DNA from: Collinsella aerofaciens
GTDB taxonomy: Bacteria; Actinomycetota; Coriobacteriia; Coriobacteriales; Coriobacteriaceae
Reading direction: 5' to 3'
DNA: 64,000 nucleotides
Assembly: GCF_015555045.1 (NCBI RefSeq)
Contig: NZ_JADNJQ010000001.1
Location: forward strand, 62,001 to 126,000
Shown: positions 43,009 through 51,142 of the stretch, piece by piece
How positions within the stretch are numbered: the first letter of the stretch is position 1
Layout of the letters: every line of letters starts with the position of its first letter
Program-made: the position numbers and the translations under genes
The notes under the pieces: model-generated
The model's database searches: none
Told to the model about the DNA's origin: nothing
The model's input: the letters and a program-made list of their open reading frames with translations, nothing else

Positions 43009-44818
43009 CTTTATCGTCACGCGACTGTCCGCAACCAGCACGTCGGGAAAGATTTCGACGGTACATCTCGAACCAGGGGTGAACATAGTCTGCGGCCCTT
43101 CGAATAGCGGAAAGTCGATGATTGTCAACTGCCTCGATTACCTTTTTGGGGGCAAGAAAGAACCCTTCGATCCGCTGGTAGAGGGATACGACTGTGTTTC
43201 AATGCAGCTCGTTAACGAAAACGGCGAGATATTGATTATCGAAAGAGCGATTGGACTTGATGACGGGCAGGCGAAACCCATCAACGAAGTAACCATCGAC
43301 TCGGAAGTTGACGGGATAGAGGGCGGTGTATACAAAGTAAAGCCGAGCGAGAAGCCTAAGAGAAAATCCTATATGGATATCCTCATGCAAATACTCGGCA
43401 TACCGAATACTGTCAAGATCATTTCCAGCCAGCAAGGAAAGACTCAAAGGCTTTCCCCCAGAACCTTCTTTCATCAACTCTGTATCAAAGAAGAAGATAT
43501 TTTCAAAGAGAAGTCGATTATTGAAAACCCGGGCTACAACTCAATCACACCTTGCATCAACGCACTTGCATACCTCATCTATGAAGGAGGTGTTCGAGAG
43601 GACGACTACGAAGATCCCGAGATAAGAAAAGCGAAGAAGAAGGCAGTGATTGCCTATATTTCCGGCAAAATCTCGTCCTTAGAAAGCAAGCGAGAGGAGC
43701 TTCAAGAGGAGATCGAAAAAGCCGGCACGGCAGATGTTGAAACGCTTATTTCCGAGATGATGGACGAAATTAGCGCCGCTGACGCGGAGATAACAAAAGT
43801 TCAAAAGGAAAGCCAGAAGCTCTTGAACGACATCTACGAAACAGACGATAAGTTGACTTTAGAGAAACAACTCAAGGAGAGGTACAGACTACTCCATTCC
43901 CAATACGATTCAGATGTGAAGAGACTGGAATTCATCATCGAGGGAGAAAGCAGCAAACCGGACAATGAACAAAGCAGGTGCCCTTTCTGCGACTCGGAGG
44001 TACACGTCCCCCGTGACAGAGAATCCTATATCGAGGCATCAAAGGCGGAGCTCGAGAAAGTGCGCCTTCAGATAAACGACCTGAGAGCTCTCGAAGACGA
44101 GACGGACGAGCGTATCTCCGTGCTGGATTCTAGACAAGCTTCCCTTCGGGCTAAAAGCAGTTCCGTTAAAGATCTTCTGGCAAAAGAGTTTTGCCCAAAG
44201 GCGGAAAAGCTCCGGGAAGAATTGGCAAACTACCAGCGAATCGCCCAACTCAAGCAGGAGGTAGATACTCTCGATGCCCTGAGCAGTGAATTCAGCATGG
44301 ATATCTTCGAGAAAAGCGGCGAGGATGAATCAGCTCCAGTATTCGATGCAAAGGAAATGTTCGACACGTCGGTATTCAGCAGGTTGAGCTCAGCCGTCTG
44401 TCAAGCAATAAGGGAATGCAACTATCCCGAATTCAGAGTTGCGGGGTTGTCGCAAAGCACGTTCGATGTCGTTGTGAACGGCAAAGACAAAAGGCATGAG
44501 GGAAAGGGCTACAGGGCTTTCCTGAATACCCTGTACGCATTCACCCTCATGAAGTTCATCGAGGACGAAGGCATACATAAGCCCAAGATGCTTATCATGG
44601 ACTCACCAATCCTGAGCCTGAAACAGGACGTGACCGATCCTGCGTCAGATGATATGAAGAGTTCGCTTTTCAGCTACATCATCAGAAACTGCGGTTCTTG
44701 CCAGGTACTAATAGCCGAAAACGATATTCCAGAGAACGTAGACTATAGCGATGCAAATATCATCAGATTCGGACGAGGAGAGGGCACTTTGAGGCAAGGG
44801 TTTCTAGTCAGAGGCTAG
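43001..44818 (+). CDS. DUF3732-type SMC/Rad50-like ABC ATPase
   Basis: The 605-residue protein has an N-terminal Walker A (CGPSNSGKS, residues 31-39) after TVHLEPGVNIV, long coiled coils (about residues 215-310 and 335-430) separated by a CPFC (near 327) like the zinc hook of Rad50, and a C-terminal MLIMDSPILSL Walker B/D-loop near 530. This is the DUF3732 type of ABC-three-component system ATPase, expected to sense foreign DNA or DNA ends and activate the effector. It is the last gene of the operon; a palindrome follows 14 bp after its stop. Confidence 0.85.
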   Translation: MNNFIVTRLSATSTSGKISTVHLEPGVNIVCGPSNSGKSMIVNCLDYLFGGKKEPFDPLVEGYDCVSMQLVNENGEILIIERAIGLDDGQAKPINEVTIDSEVDGIEGGVYKVKPSEKPKRKSYMDILMQILGIPNTVKIISSQQGKTQRLSPRTFFHQLCIKEEDIFKEKSIIENPGYNSITPCINALAYLIYEGGVREDDYEDPEIRKAKKKAVIAYISGKISSLESKREELQEEIEKAGTADVETLISEMMDEISAADAEITKVQKESQKLLNDIYETDDKLTLEKQLKERYRLLHSQYDSDVKRLEFIIEGESSKPDNEQSRCPFCDSEVHVPRDRESYIEASKAELEKVRLQINDLRALEDETDERISVLDSRQASLRAKSSSVKDLLAKEFCPKAEKLREELANYQRIAQLKQEVDTLDALSSEFSMDIFEKSGEDESAPVFDAKEMFDTSVFSRLSSAVCQAIRECNYPEFRVAGLSQSTFDVVVNGKDKRHEGKGYRAFLNTLYAFTLMKFIEDEGIHKPKMLIMDSPILSLKQDVTDPASDDMKSSLFSYIIRNCGSCQVLIAENDIPENVDYSDANIIRFGRGEGTLRQGFLVRG

Positions 44819-44832
44819 AACAGTCGTCCCGC

Positions 44833-44849
44833 TGGGACAGTTTGTCTCA
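44833..44849. repeat. Palindrome TGGGACA-GTT-TGTCTCA, copy 3 of 3
   Basis: This copy differs from the perfect version by one base in the right arm and lies just after the DUF3732 gene. GTCCC at 44,826 with the first GGGAC also makes a small nested repeat. Confidence 0.75.
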
Positions 44850-44920
44850 ACAAGCAGTTCGGTTGTGCTATCCGCCCGAATTAAACAACGCAGCAATTGG
44901 TGGTTGTCTTGCCAGAATGT

Positions 44921-46207
44921 TTACCCCATAAAGCGAATCGGTTCGTTCCTCGTCACCCGATAAAACGTAAACCCTTCTTCATTCTGGTAAGTCTCAATTG
45001 TGGAGTTGGTACCTCTTAGGCTTCGATTTAAATCCTCAATCAAAGAACGCCCTTTGTCTGGCGATGCCCCGTCAACCAGTCCGTTTGCGTAAAGACTTGC
45101 GAGATTCGCATAATCCTGCGCTTGCATGATGGGAGAATTTGACTCAGGGGTTATCCTCTGAGTAGGAGAGGCTTCGTAGAGCGTGGCTGCTTTTGCGTAG
45201 TTTCGGGGAATCCATCTGCCGTAGAAATGCTCCCTCGCCAAACATAAATTCATAGATTGGCATTCCATGTCGGAAAGGATACGCTCTCCCTTGCTGGGCG
45301 AGGCGTTTGCAATCAACCCACGCAGGTGCAACCCTGCATATTGGATCTTCTCATCCCGGAGTAAGTTTTCTATGCCACGAATTTCGAAATAATATGCCGC
45401 TTTGCTGTAGTCGATTGGCGTTATGTCGTCTCCAAAATAGTATGCATAAGCAAGATTCGATGCGGCCGGCGTATACCCCTCGCTAACCAGAGCCTCATTG
45501 AATTTATGCCAGAGAAGAAGCGACGAATGCCTGTCCTCGGGAAATCGAGATAGCCATTTCTTAAATACCGCTCCATAAGATGCAAGAGGATCGGAGGAAG
45601 AAGCGATATCGTGTGCTTCCATTTTCGCCTGACGCTCCAAATCTCTCATCAGACTAAAATGCTCATCAAATTCCTCCCTGTTCGCATCCTTCGTTTCTTG
45701 GATAATCTTGAGAGACGCCGCAGAAAAGTCCTCGTATCGCTCCCTGCTTAGCATCCCATCTGCGCTTTCCACAAAGCGCTCTATACGGTCAAGAGCCTCA
45801 TACGACCACGGCTTTACATATTCCCATGGCTCGTTTGTCGATTCATGCGAATCGTAGTTCTTGTCATTAACTATATCGACAAAAAGTTTGTATTGCGCAT
45901 CGGGAAGCCAAATCTCTAAGGGATGAATATACAATACAATCGTCCGCAGGGCGGTCAAATCCCAACTGCTCATATCGACATTCTCAAGCCCAATATGCTC
46001 AATTTGCCTGATAACGGCTTCATAGCTCACCTTGTGGCGAGACTCTTTGCCTTTCCTCCTGCACGCTTCCTCCAGAATGCGCTCGACTTCTTTTATCCAG
46101 CTCTCCCTGTCTGGACATCTTTCCTCGACCAGCAGCCCTAGATATCTCTGGATTACTCTCGTCGCAGTTTTCTTTACGTTATGAATTACCTGGCTACTGT
46201 CGTTCAT
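44921..46207 (-). CDS. Unknown protein with Sel1-like helical repeats (428 aa)
   Basis: The product is soluble and helical. The C-terminal half has Sel1-like units (SNLAYAYYFGDDITPIDYSKAAYYFEIRG near 255, DYANLASLYANGLVDGASPDKG near 365), a scaffold for protein contacts. The N-terminal half (WDLTALRTIVLYIHPLEIWLP) may be a HEPN-like bundle, but I cannot confirm it. It lies convergent to the ABC-3C-like operon and 85 bp downstream of the WYL regulator on the same strand. Confidence 0.6.
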   Translation of the reverse strand: MNDSSQVIHNVKKTATRVIQRYLGLLVEERCPDRESWIKEVERILEEACRRKGKESRHKVSYEAVIRQIEHIGLENVDMSSWDLTALRTIVLYIHPLEIWLPDAQYKLFVDIVNDKNYDSHESTNEPWEYVKPWSYEALDRIERFVESADGMLSRERYEDFSAASLKIIQETKDANREEFDEHFSLMRDLERQAKMEAHDIASSSDPLASYGAVFKKWLSRFPEDRHSSLLLWHKFNEALVSEGYTPAASNLAYAYYFGDDITPIDYSKAAYYFEIRGIENLLRDEKIQYAGLHLRGLIANASPSKGERILSDMECQSMNLCLAREHFYGRWIPRNYAKAATLYEASPTQRITPESNSPIMQAQDYANLASLYANGLVDGASPDKGRSLIEDLNRSLRGTNSTIETYQNEEGFTFYRVTRNEPIRFMG

Positions 46208-46292
46208 TTTCGTTCCTGTTCTTTGACTTTAATATCGAGAAGCCTTTATCTATTCAACATACGACTTCTCCAACCTTCAGAGAAAAGAAATG

Positions 46293-47498
46293 TCACAATC
46301 CTGTGACATGCTTATCAACCGTTGTTCGGGCAGCGACATCGTTGCGGACTGCAGTGAGCTTATCTAGATAGAGTTTAGTTGCTGCACGATAATCTTCGAC
46401 TAGCAACGCTAAAGTTGCCTGATTACAATTGTGCAATCCATTGAAACGACGCGCCCAAGTTAGTTCTCTAGGGCAGAACAAGGATACTTTCGGCGACATA
46501 CCGAACAGCCATCTGAAAAATGTCGGAGAGAGCTGCACTCTTATGCAAACATATCCGACGGCGGCCTCTTCGTCGATGTGCTCGAACTTGATGTCATTGC
46601 CGAATGCATCATAGACGTATTTCGCGTGTGAGCCCTCTACGCGAAGGAAGAGTGTTCTGCATACGCCGTCACCATACATGTCGAACTTCTCGGAGACGTC
46701 CCTTATAACCGAATGGGACAGTTCTTGTATTCGCGGTGCGTATCTCGTCTTTCTTCCGATCTCCACATCTTTCATCCGGTCGAGACGCCTGTACCACGCT
46801 TCGCCACCAGGAGAGGCTTCCGTGGGAACGCAGGTCTCGAGATAGTAGTGCCCGAAGCTGTAGATGAGGGCGATGGGCGTCTCTTCCTTTTCCTCTGATT
46901 CGTATATCGATCCGTTCATGAGATGGCTTACGTATCTGAAAGTGACCGTCTTGCCCTCGTTGATTGCCTTGGACGCGGCGTTTGCCGCTCGGAAGACATC
47001 TACGTAATCGCTGGTCTGCCGTTCATCGACGTAGACAGTCCCGACGACTTCGTCCTGTTTCCTTTCGGGCATCGTTCCGACAATCTTGCCGCTCAGCGTC
47101 TCACGCTGGTCAGGACTCAGGTACTTGCAGGTCTTCACCAAGTTGACGAGTACTGCTGCCTCGTCAGGAGTCACGAACCTCTGGACGCAGCGGAAGCCCT
47201 TCTTGTCGCCTTTGGAAGCCGCTTTTATCTCCATCCCGAAGGGAGGATTGTCGGAAAGTGCCCTCAGGTCATCCAGCACCGTGTTCTCGGAAGGAGCGCT
47301 TCCGCTGAGCAATCCGATTATTCGAGCGATTTCCTTCGCAGTGAGCCCCTCCTCATCGTCGGAGAAGACCCTGAGTATCTCCAATACCGCGAGCAGCCTC
47401 TCCCGAGTTGGAAGCGGTCTTCCGTCTTTCAGAGGGCTTTTGCCGACATGCGGCGGAAGCAGCTGTTCGATTTCCTCGCTAGAGATGGTTCTTGACAT
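46293..47498 (-). CDS. WYL-domain transcriptional regulator
   Basis: The 401-residue protein has an N-terminal winged helix (RERLLAVLEILRVFSDDEEGLTAKEIARII, ENTVLDDLRALSDNPPFGMEI) and a WYL domain (KTVTFRYVSH, IALIYSFGHYYLETCVP, YRRLDRMKDVEI) followed by a C-terminal WCX-like part. WYL regulators sense nucleic acid or nucleotide ligands and often control phage-defence genes. It is divergent from the small membrane genes at 47,613; the repeat at 47,517-47,536 lies between and is a likely operator. Confidence 0.87.
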   Translation of the reverse strand: MSRTISSEEIEQLLPPHVGKSPLKDGRPLPTRERLLAVLEILRVFSDDEEGLTAKEIARIIGLLSGSAPSENTVLDDLRALSDNPPFGMEIKAASKGDKKGFRCVQRFVTPDEAAVLVNLVKTCKYLSPDQRETLSGKIVGTMPERKQDEVVGTVYVDERQTSDYVDVFRAANAASKAINEGKTVTFRYVSHLMNGSIYESEEKEETPIALIYSFGHYYLETCVPTEASPGGEAWYRRLDRMKDVEIGRKTRYAPRIQELSHSVIRDVSEKFDMYGDGVCRTLFLRVEGSHAKYVYDAFGNDIKFEHIDEEAAVGYVCIRVQLSPTFFRWLFGMSPKVSLFCPRELTWARRFNGLHNCNQATLALLVEDYRAATKLYLDKLTAVRNDVAARTTVDKHVTGL

Positions 47499-47516
47499 GT
47501 CCCCTCCAATCTAAAT

Positions 47517-47536
47517 GACCTTAATTATTTTAGGTC
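47517..47536. promoter_or_regulatory. Possible operator between the WYL gene and the small membrane genes
   Basis: GACCTTAATTATTTTAGGTC is an imperfect AT-centred inverted repeat with GACCT/AGGTC ends, 18 bp upstream of the WYL start codon and on the approach to ATG 47613. Confidence 0.4.
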
Positions 47537-47612
47537 TTCAAAAGAGTTCTGATGAGCAGGATCGAGACGATTCGCCAATAATCAATTCATCCCACAGTGA
47601 TAGGAGGAAGAA

Positions 47613-47867
47613 ATGGCAACCATCGACTCACCTGTAAGGCCCATCACTCCAAGCGAACCCAAATTCGGCGAAAAAGTCATCGAGCTCGGCAACAGAGCAC
47701 TCGATTTCATGGAGAAACACCCAGCTGTGCCCGTTATAGCCGTTGCACTGGGCGTCTTCGGTTCCATGGGAAGAACCGCGATAAAGGCAGGTTGGACGCC
47801 CGAACAAATCGTGGGACTCGGCAAGGCGTTCCCAGTCCAGATTTCCATCCCAACCCTCAGCCTCTAA
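47613..47867 (+). CDS. Small single-pass membrane protein (84 aa)
   Basis: The product from ATG 47613 (GATAGGAGGAAGAA) has one short hydrophobic helix (PVIAVALGVFGSMG) flanked by HP and basic residues. No family recognised. It is 29 bp upstream of another protein with a C-terminal membrane anchor, and both are divergent from the WYL regulator, so they may form its target operon. Confidence 0.6.
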   Translation: MATIDSPVRPITPSEPKFGEKVIELGNRALDFMEKHPAVPVIAVALGVFGSMGRTAIKAGWTPEQIVGLGKAFPVQISIPTLSL

Positions 47868-47896
47868 GACAGACCGCGATCCCGAAAGGACAGGCC

Positions 47897-48496
47897 ATGA
47901 GCGGAACGATACACATTTCCTTTCCCAAACCGGGCACCGTACTCACCTACGCTGACGCTTTCAAAGCGTACCGTGAGCTTGAGGGCTACATGCTCTCGCG
48001 CGTCTACATCTCCTCTTTCCAAGGCAATGTCGGGGTCTACGACCTCATAACGCACCTAGAGGATCTGGCATCGAAGCACGGAGTCGACGACGGAAGAAAG
48101 CTCAGCAGCCTGCGCGAGCTGATGCATCTGTTCGTCTCCGAGCGCACCGCTCTGGCCAACGGCGTCAACGGCGCGCGCTTTTACCTACATGGGAACGCGA
48201 AAGCGCTGGCAAAGCACGACGAGACGCACCTGTTCGAGATTGGCATCGACGGCGAGAGGCTGTGCCGGGAACTCGATGAGTTCATCGAGCTCCTTGGCGA
48301 AGAGTCTGCAGACACCGACGAGTATGCCGACACCTATTCGCCCTATCCACCGAAAAGAATGGCCACGAGGAAGACAAACAACGGGTTCCCGAAATGGCTT
48401 ACAGTCAGCATCTGCGCTCTCATGGCCTGCTTCGGCCTGTCGGTACTTGCCCATGTCATCATCCAATTTGGAATTCTCTCAAGATGGCTTGTGTGA
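47897..48496 (+). CDS. Unknown C-tail-anchored protein (199 aa)
   Basis: The product from ATG 47897 (GAAAGGACAGGCC) has a soluble alpha/beta N-terminal part (GTIHISFPKPGTVLTYADAFKAYREL), an acidic linker and a C-terminal membrane helix (LTVSICALMACFGLSVLAHVI). The long frame upstream to 47597 is another frame of the preceding gene. No domain is recognised; the tail anchor suggests a membrane-associated partner of the preceding 84-residue protein. Confidence 0.6.
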   Translation: MSGTIHISFPKPGTVLTYADAFKAYRELEGYMLSRVYISSFQGNVGVYDLITHLEDLASKHGVDDGRKLSSLRELMHLFVSERTALANGVNGARFYLHGNAKALAKHDETHLFEIGIDGERLCRELDEFIELLGEESADTDEYADTYSPYPPKRMATRKTNNGFPKWLTVSICALMACFGLSVLAHVIIQFGILSRWLV

Positions 48497-48653
48497 CGTC
48501 CATGTCATACAGCGAAGTCCTTAGGATACAAGCCGAATTATCCAGACATTCATTCTTATACGCTTGGAGCCAACGCGCACTTGCAATCACGCTGACTTCG
48601 CAGGGAATCGCAGGCGAGTGCCCCGAATGAGAAACGAGAGGAGTGTTCTTCTA

Positions 48654-48683
48654 TTGCCAAAAACAGCATTCGATGGTATAAAG
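48654..48683 (+). promoter_or_regulatory. Promoter of the DUF3800 leader RNA
   Basis: TTGCCA (48654-48659) and TATAAA (48678-48683) are 18 bp apart. A transcript would begin near 48,690. Confidence 0.6.
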
Positions 48684-48689
48684 TAGGTG

Positions 48690-48748
48690 GTTCTCCGATA
48701 GGAGGGCTTCCAAGTGCCGGGGACGTTTTCCCCGGCTTTCTTTGTTTT
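48690..48748 (+). ncRNA. Short terminated leader RNA upstream of DUF3800
   Basis: About 60 nt lie between the promoter and a strong hairpin: CTCC-GATA-GGAG first, then GCCGGGGA...TCCCCGGC followed by TTTCTTTGTTTT, a Rho-independent terminator about 10 bp before the DUF3800 start. Conserved RNA motifs upstream of DUF3800 genes have been described from comparative genomics (the DUF3800 RNA motifs); whether this belongs to one needs a covariance search. A terminated RNA directly before a toxin-like gene also resembles the type III toxin-antitoxin layout. Confidence 0.5.
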
Positions 48749-48758
48749 AGGGGGCGAA

Positions 48759-49430
48759 TTGCGCGAGCTCAGCCTGTTCATAGACGAATCCGGGAGCGAC
48801 AACCTGAGGGACAGGTATTATCTCCTCACGCTCGTGCTCCACGAGCAGGACGAGGACGTGTCCGAGAGCATTCGCCTGTACGAGCGTTCGCTCGCCGAGA
48901 AGGGTCTGCCCGACATCCCGTTCCATGCCTCCCCGCTGCTGAACGGCCATGACAGCTACGAGAACATGGACCCTGCCGACAGGAAGCGTCTCCTCTCGTC
49001 GTTCAGAGTCTTCTTCCGCCACATGCCGGTACGCTACACGTGCATCACGCTCAAGACGAAGGAGCACGGCGACCTCGACGGAGTCACGGCCGCGATGCGC
49101 AAGCGCCTCGTCGACTTCCTGTTCGACAAGCTGACGTACTTCCAGGATTTCGATGTCGTCAAGATCTATTACGACGACGGGCAGAAGTCGGTCGCGCAGG
49201 CGATCCACAAGGCCGTCGATTACGCCCTCTCGAAAGACGCGATGGTCTACAGGCTGGCCTCTTCCTCGGACTACAGGCTCAGCCAGATCGCGGACTACAT
49301 CTGCACGATGGAACTGACCGCCCTCAAGTACGCCGACAAAGCGTCCACCGCTACCGATGAGAAGTTCTTTGGCTCGTGGTCCCAGTTCAGGAAGGGCATC
49401 CTCAAGGAAGTGCGGGCGAAGAGAATCTAA
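48759..49430 (+). CDS. DUF3800 protein
   Basis: The most likely start is TTG 48759, because AGGGGG stands 4 bases before it and the family begins with LSLFIDESG; a start further upstream would lie within the terminator hairpin. The 223-residue protein shows FIDESGSDN (5-14), PFHASPLLNG, KIYYDDGQKSV and a C-terminal LSQIADYICTMELTALKYAD, the DUF3800 pattern, with acidic residues spaced as in a metal-dependent nuclease fold. The biochemical role of DUF3800 is not settled. Confidence 0.8.
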   Translation: MRELSLFIDESGSDNLRDRYYLLTLVLHEQDEDVSESIRLYERSLAEKGLPDIPFHASPLLNGHDSYENMDPADRKRLLSSFRVFFRHMPVRYTCITLKTKEHGDLDGVTAAMRKRLVDFLFDKLTYFQDFDVVKIYYDDGQKSVAQAIHKAVDYALSKDAMVYRLASSSDYRLSQIADYICTMELTALKYADKASTATDEKFFGSWSQFRKGILKEVRAKRI

Positions 49431-49880
49431 TCGCGCGGCGGCTGATTGGATTTCAGAACGTTATCGGCAAACCGCTTGTGACAATTGTCCAGGAACGGCA
49501 AACGGCGATTCGAGGATAGTTTAAGCAGCTGATTCGCATGAATCGGTCAGTTTCCAAGCCACCCGTAACGATTCCCAAGTGCGAATCGGGGAGTCGTAGC
49601 GCGCATAATGTCTAGTATCGGGACATTATGCAACTATTCCCCGCCCTCCCGAATCAACCCTTGATTCGGGATTGATTCGGACGATATGACACAAGGTAGC
49701 ACCTTATGGACGATAAGACACGCAAAAGCACGTCGTGCACGTGCGCAACTATCGAGTGGGAGTAGGCTGATAGGGTTCTGACCTGCATTTTTGAGTGCCG
49801 CACTGTGCCGCTGAGTTTCGTTTCGTACGAGAGTCATGGCAAAGCCGCCAGCGATGTTGGTGAGTAAATACGATAACCGA

Positions 49881-49917
49881 GCCTCCGTTCCCGCGTTGGG
49901 ACGGAGGCTTTTTCTTT
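49881..49917 (+). terminator. Rho-independent terminator
   Basis: GCCTCCGTTCCC and GGGACGGAGGC pair around GCGTT and are followed by TTTTTCTTT. There is no gene directly before it, so it may insulate the integration module from DUF3800 transcription. Confidence 0.75.
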
Positions 49918-49922
49918 GTCGT

Positions 49923-50296
49923 TTTACTCCCTTTCACCTGCGATTTCGCAATTTACTCCCCCGTGTTTCAAGACGGCAAGGCACGGTGCGGCATTCGGAG
50001 GAACGGGAGTAAGGATTCATCCCAAGTGAGTAGACGCGCGATTTTTGTCTCCGAGAGCCAAACGGGGCCGTTTCGGGGCCTGTGAAACTCAAATCGAACT
50101 CAATAGGCTTTTCGGCGGTCTTCTCACAGCGTTTTCCCAGGTGGTTAATGGGGAGTAAAGAATCTCGCCGCCTCAATGAAAACGGGAGTAACCAGGGGAA
50201 ATGCCGCGGCGTACTGCCGCGTGCCGCCGTGTAAGCCACCGCGTCATTTACTCCCCAGGTGCGCCGGAAATGCCTTGGCATGCAATGGGGAGTAAA
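49923..50296. repeat. Seven copies of TTTACTCCC / GGGAGTAAA (putative integrase arm sites)
   Basis: Copies are at 49923-49931, 49952-49960 and 50247-50255 (TTTACTCCC) and at 50005-50012, 50151-50159, 50184-50191 and 50288-50296 (GGGAGTAA, usually followed by A). Short dispersed repeats in both orientations next to xis/int are what an AP2-type integrase N-terminal domain binds. Weaker matches occur at 49,757 and 49,863. Confidence 0.7.
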
Positions 50297-50383
50297 AACT
50301 CAGCTTACGCAGGCCCGAGCGGCGCTCGCCGCCTGGTCCACCGTCCTGATTCGGTTGCGTTGATCGCGAAATGCGGAGAGCCG

Positions 50384-50797
50384 CTACAGCGAGGCTTTCC
50401 AGTCCTCGTATTCGTCGGCGTCGATCTTGCCGTTTTCGAGCTGCGCGCGCTTCTCTGCCCACAGTTCGATCGCCATCGCGGCTTTGGGCGCGTGCGGCGC
50501 CTTGGGGTTCAGGGAGAGGCCCGTGCCGTCGGCTGCGGGCACGATGCCGAAGGAGTCCTCGAGCCGCACGAGCAGCGACATGAGGTCGCCCGCAGTCTCG
50601 ACGCCGTAATCCTTGAGGGCGTTGACGGACACGCCGAGCGCCGCGGAGATGGACTCGAGCAGCTCGGGCTTCACGGCGCGGATGCCGCTCTCGTAGTGGC
50701 GCACGGCCCCCTCGGTCAGGCCGACCGCCTCGGCGAGCTGCGCCTGCGTCATGCCGCGCGACTTGCGGTACCGCCTTATGTTCTCGCCTACGGACAT
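50384..50797 (-). CDS. XRE-family repressor
   Basis: The 137-residue product from ATG 50797 (AGGAGGAGGGCTC) has a Cro/CI HTH (GENIRRYRKSRGMTQAQLAEAVGLTEGAVRHYESG, residues 4-38) and a helical C-terminal dimerisation part. It faces the xis-int operon across a 140-bp divergent region filled with GTACG-type repeats, so it likely represses integrase expression and its own. The upstream extension to 50857 crosses the operators. Confidence 0.85.
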   Translation of the reverse strand: MSVGENIRRYRKSRGMTQAQLAEAVGLTEGAVRHYESGIRAVKPELLESISAALGVSVNALKDYGVETAGDLMSLLVRLEDSFGIVPAADGTGLSLNPKAPHAPKAAMAIELWAEKRAQLENGKIDADEYEDWKASL

Positions 50798-50837
50798 GAG
50801 CCCTCCTCCTGGAATTACGTACCAGCACATCTTATCA

Positions 50838-50920
50838 GCGTACGCAAATGTACGCAATTCTATTGACAGTACAGATATGTACGTTTACTCTGAATCTGTG
50901 AACCGTACGTATCCGTACGC
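50838..50920. promoter_or_regulatory. Operator-promoter region of the xis-int switch
   Basis: GCGTACGCA and GTACGCA (50839-50856), GTACAGATATGTAC (50869-50882) and CGTACGTATCCGTACG (50904-50919) are repeated GTACG palindromes. TTGACA (50863-50868) and TACTCT (50886-50891), 17 bp apart, form a rightward promoter with the middle operator inside its spacer. Repressor binding there would block xis-int. Confidence 0.7.
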
Positions 50921-50937
50921 CATTGATTGGAGGAGCC

Positions 50938-51141
50938 ATGGACGAGAAGGTGGCGAAGACGCCGAGGCCGCACATGCTGGACGCCGACGAGGTCGCGGAG
51001 CTGCTGAGGATCAAGAAAGGCAGCGCCTACGAGGTGATCAGGAAGATAAACGCCGAGCAGGAGGCGCGCGGGCGCGTGGTCATCCGCGGGCGCGTTCGAA
51101 GCGACGTCTTCGACGCCCTGTACTTCCCGGAGGTGGACTGA
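50938..51141 (+). CDS. xis: Excisionase-like small HTH protein
   Basis: The 67-residue product from ATG 50938 (GGAGGAGCC) has a winged-helix core (MLDADEVAELLRIKKGSAYEVIRKINAEQEARG, RGRVRSDVFDALY). It precedes the integrase by one base and is probably its directionality factor. The ATG at 50923 is an alternative without a good ribosome site. Confidence 0.8.
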   Translation: MDEKVAKTPRPHMLDADEVAELLRIKKGSAYEVIRKINAEQEARGRVVIRGRVRSDVFDALYFPEVD

Positions 51142-51142
51142 C

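Larger units (their letters stand above)
49431..50383. other. 953-bp non-coding attachment-like region
   Basis: No gene. It holds an inverted repeat GCATAATGTC / GACATTATGC (49603-49631), a strong rightward terminator (49881-49917) and the repeated GGGAGTAAA motif (49923-50296). No tRNA could be folded here. The set suggests the attachment region of the neighbouring integrase; I could not identify the core crossover site. Confidence 0.55.

Noticed and set aside
49923-50296. CRISPR array
   Set aside because: The repeats are only 9 bp, occur in both orientations and are irregularly spaced; no cas genes occur in the window.
49431-50383. A tRNA or tmRNA as integration target
   Set aside because: I looked for cloverleaf stems and a CCA-adjacent T arm and found none; inverted repeats present are terminator-like or arm-site repeats.
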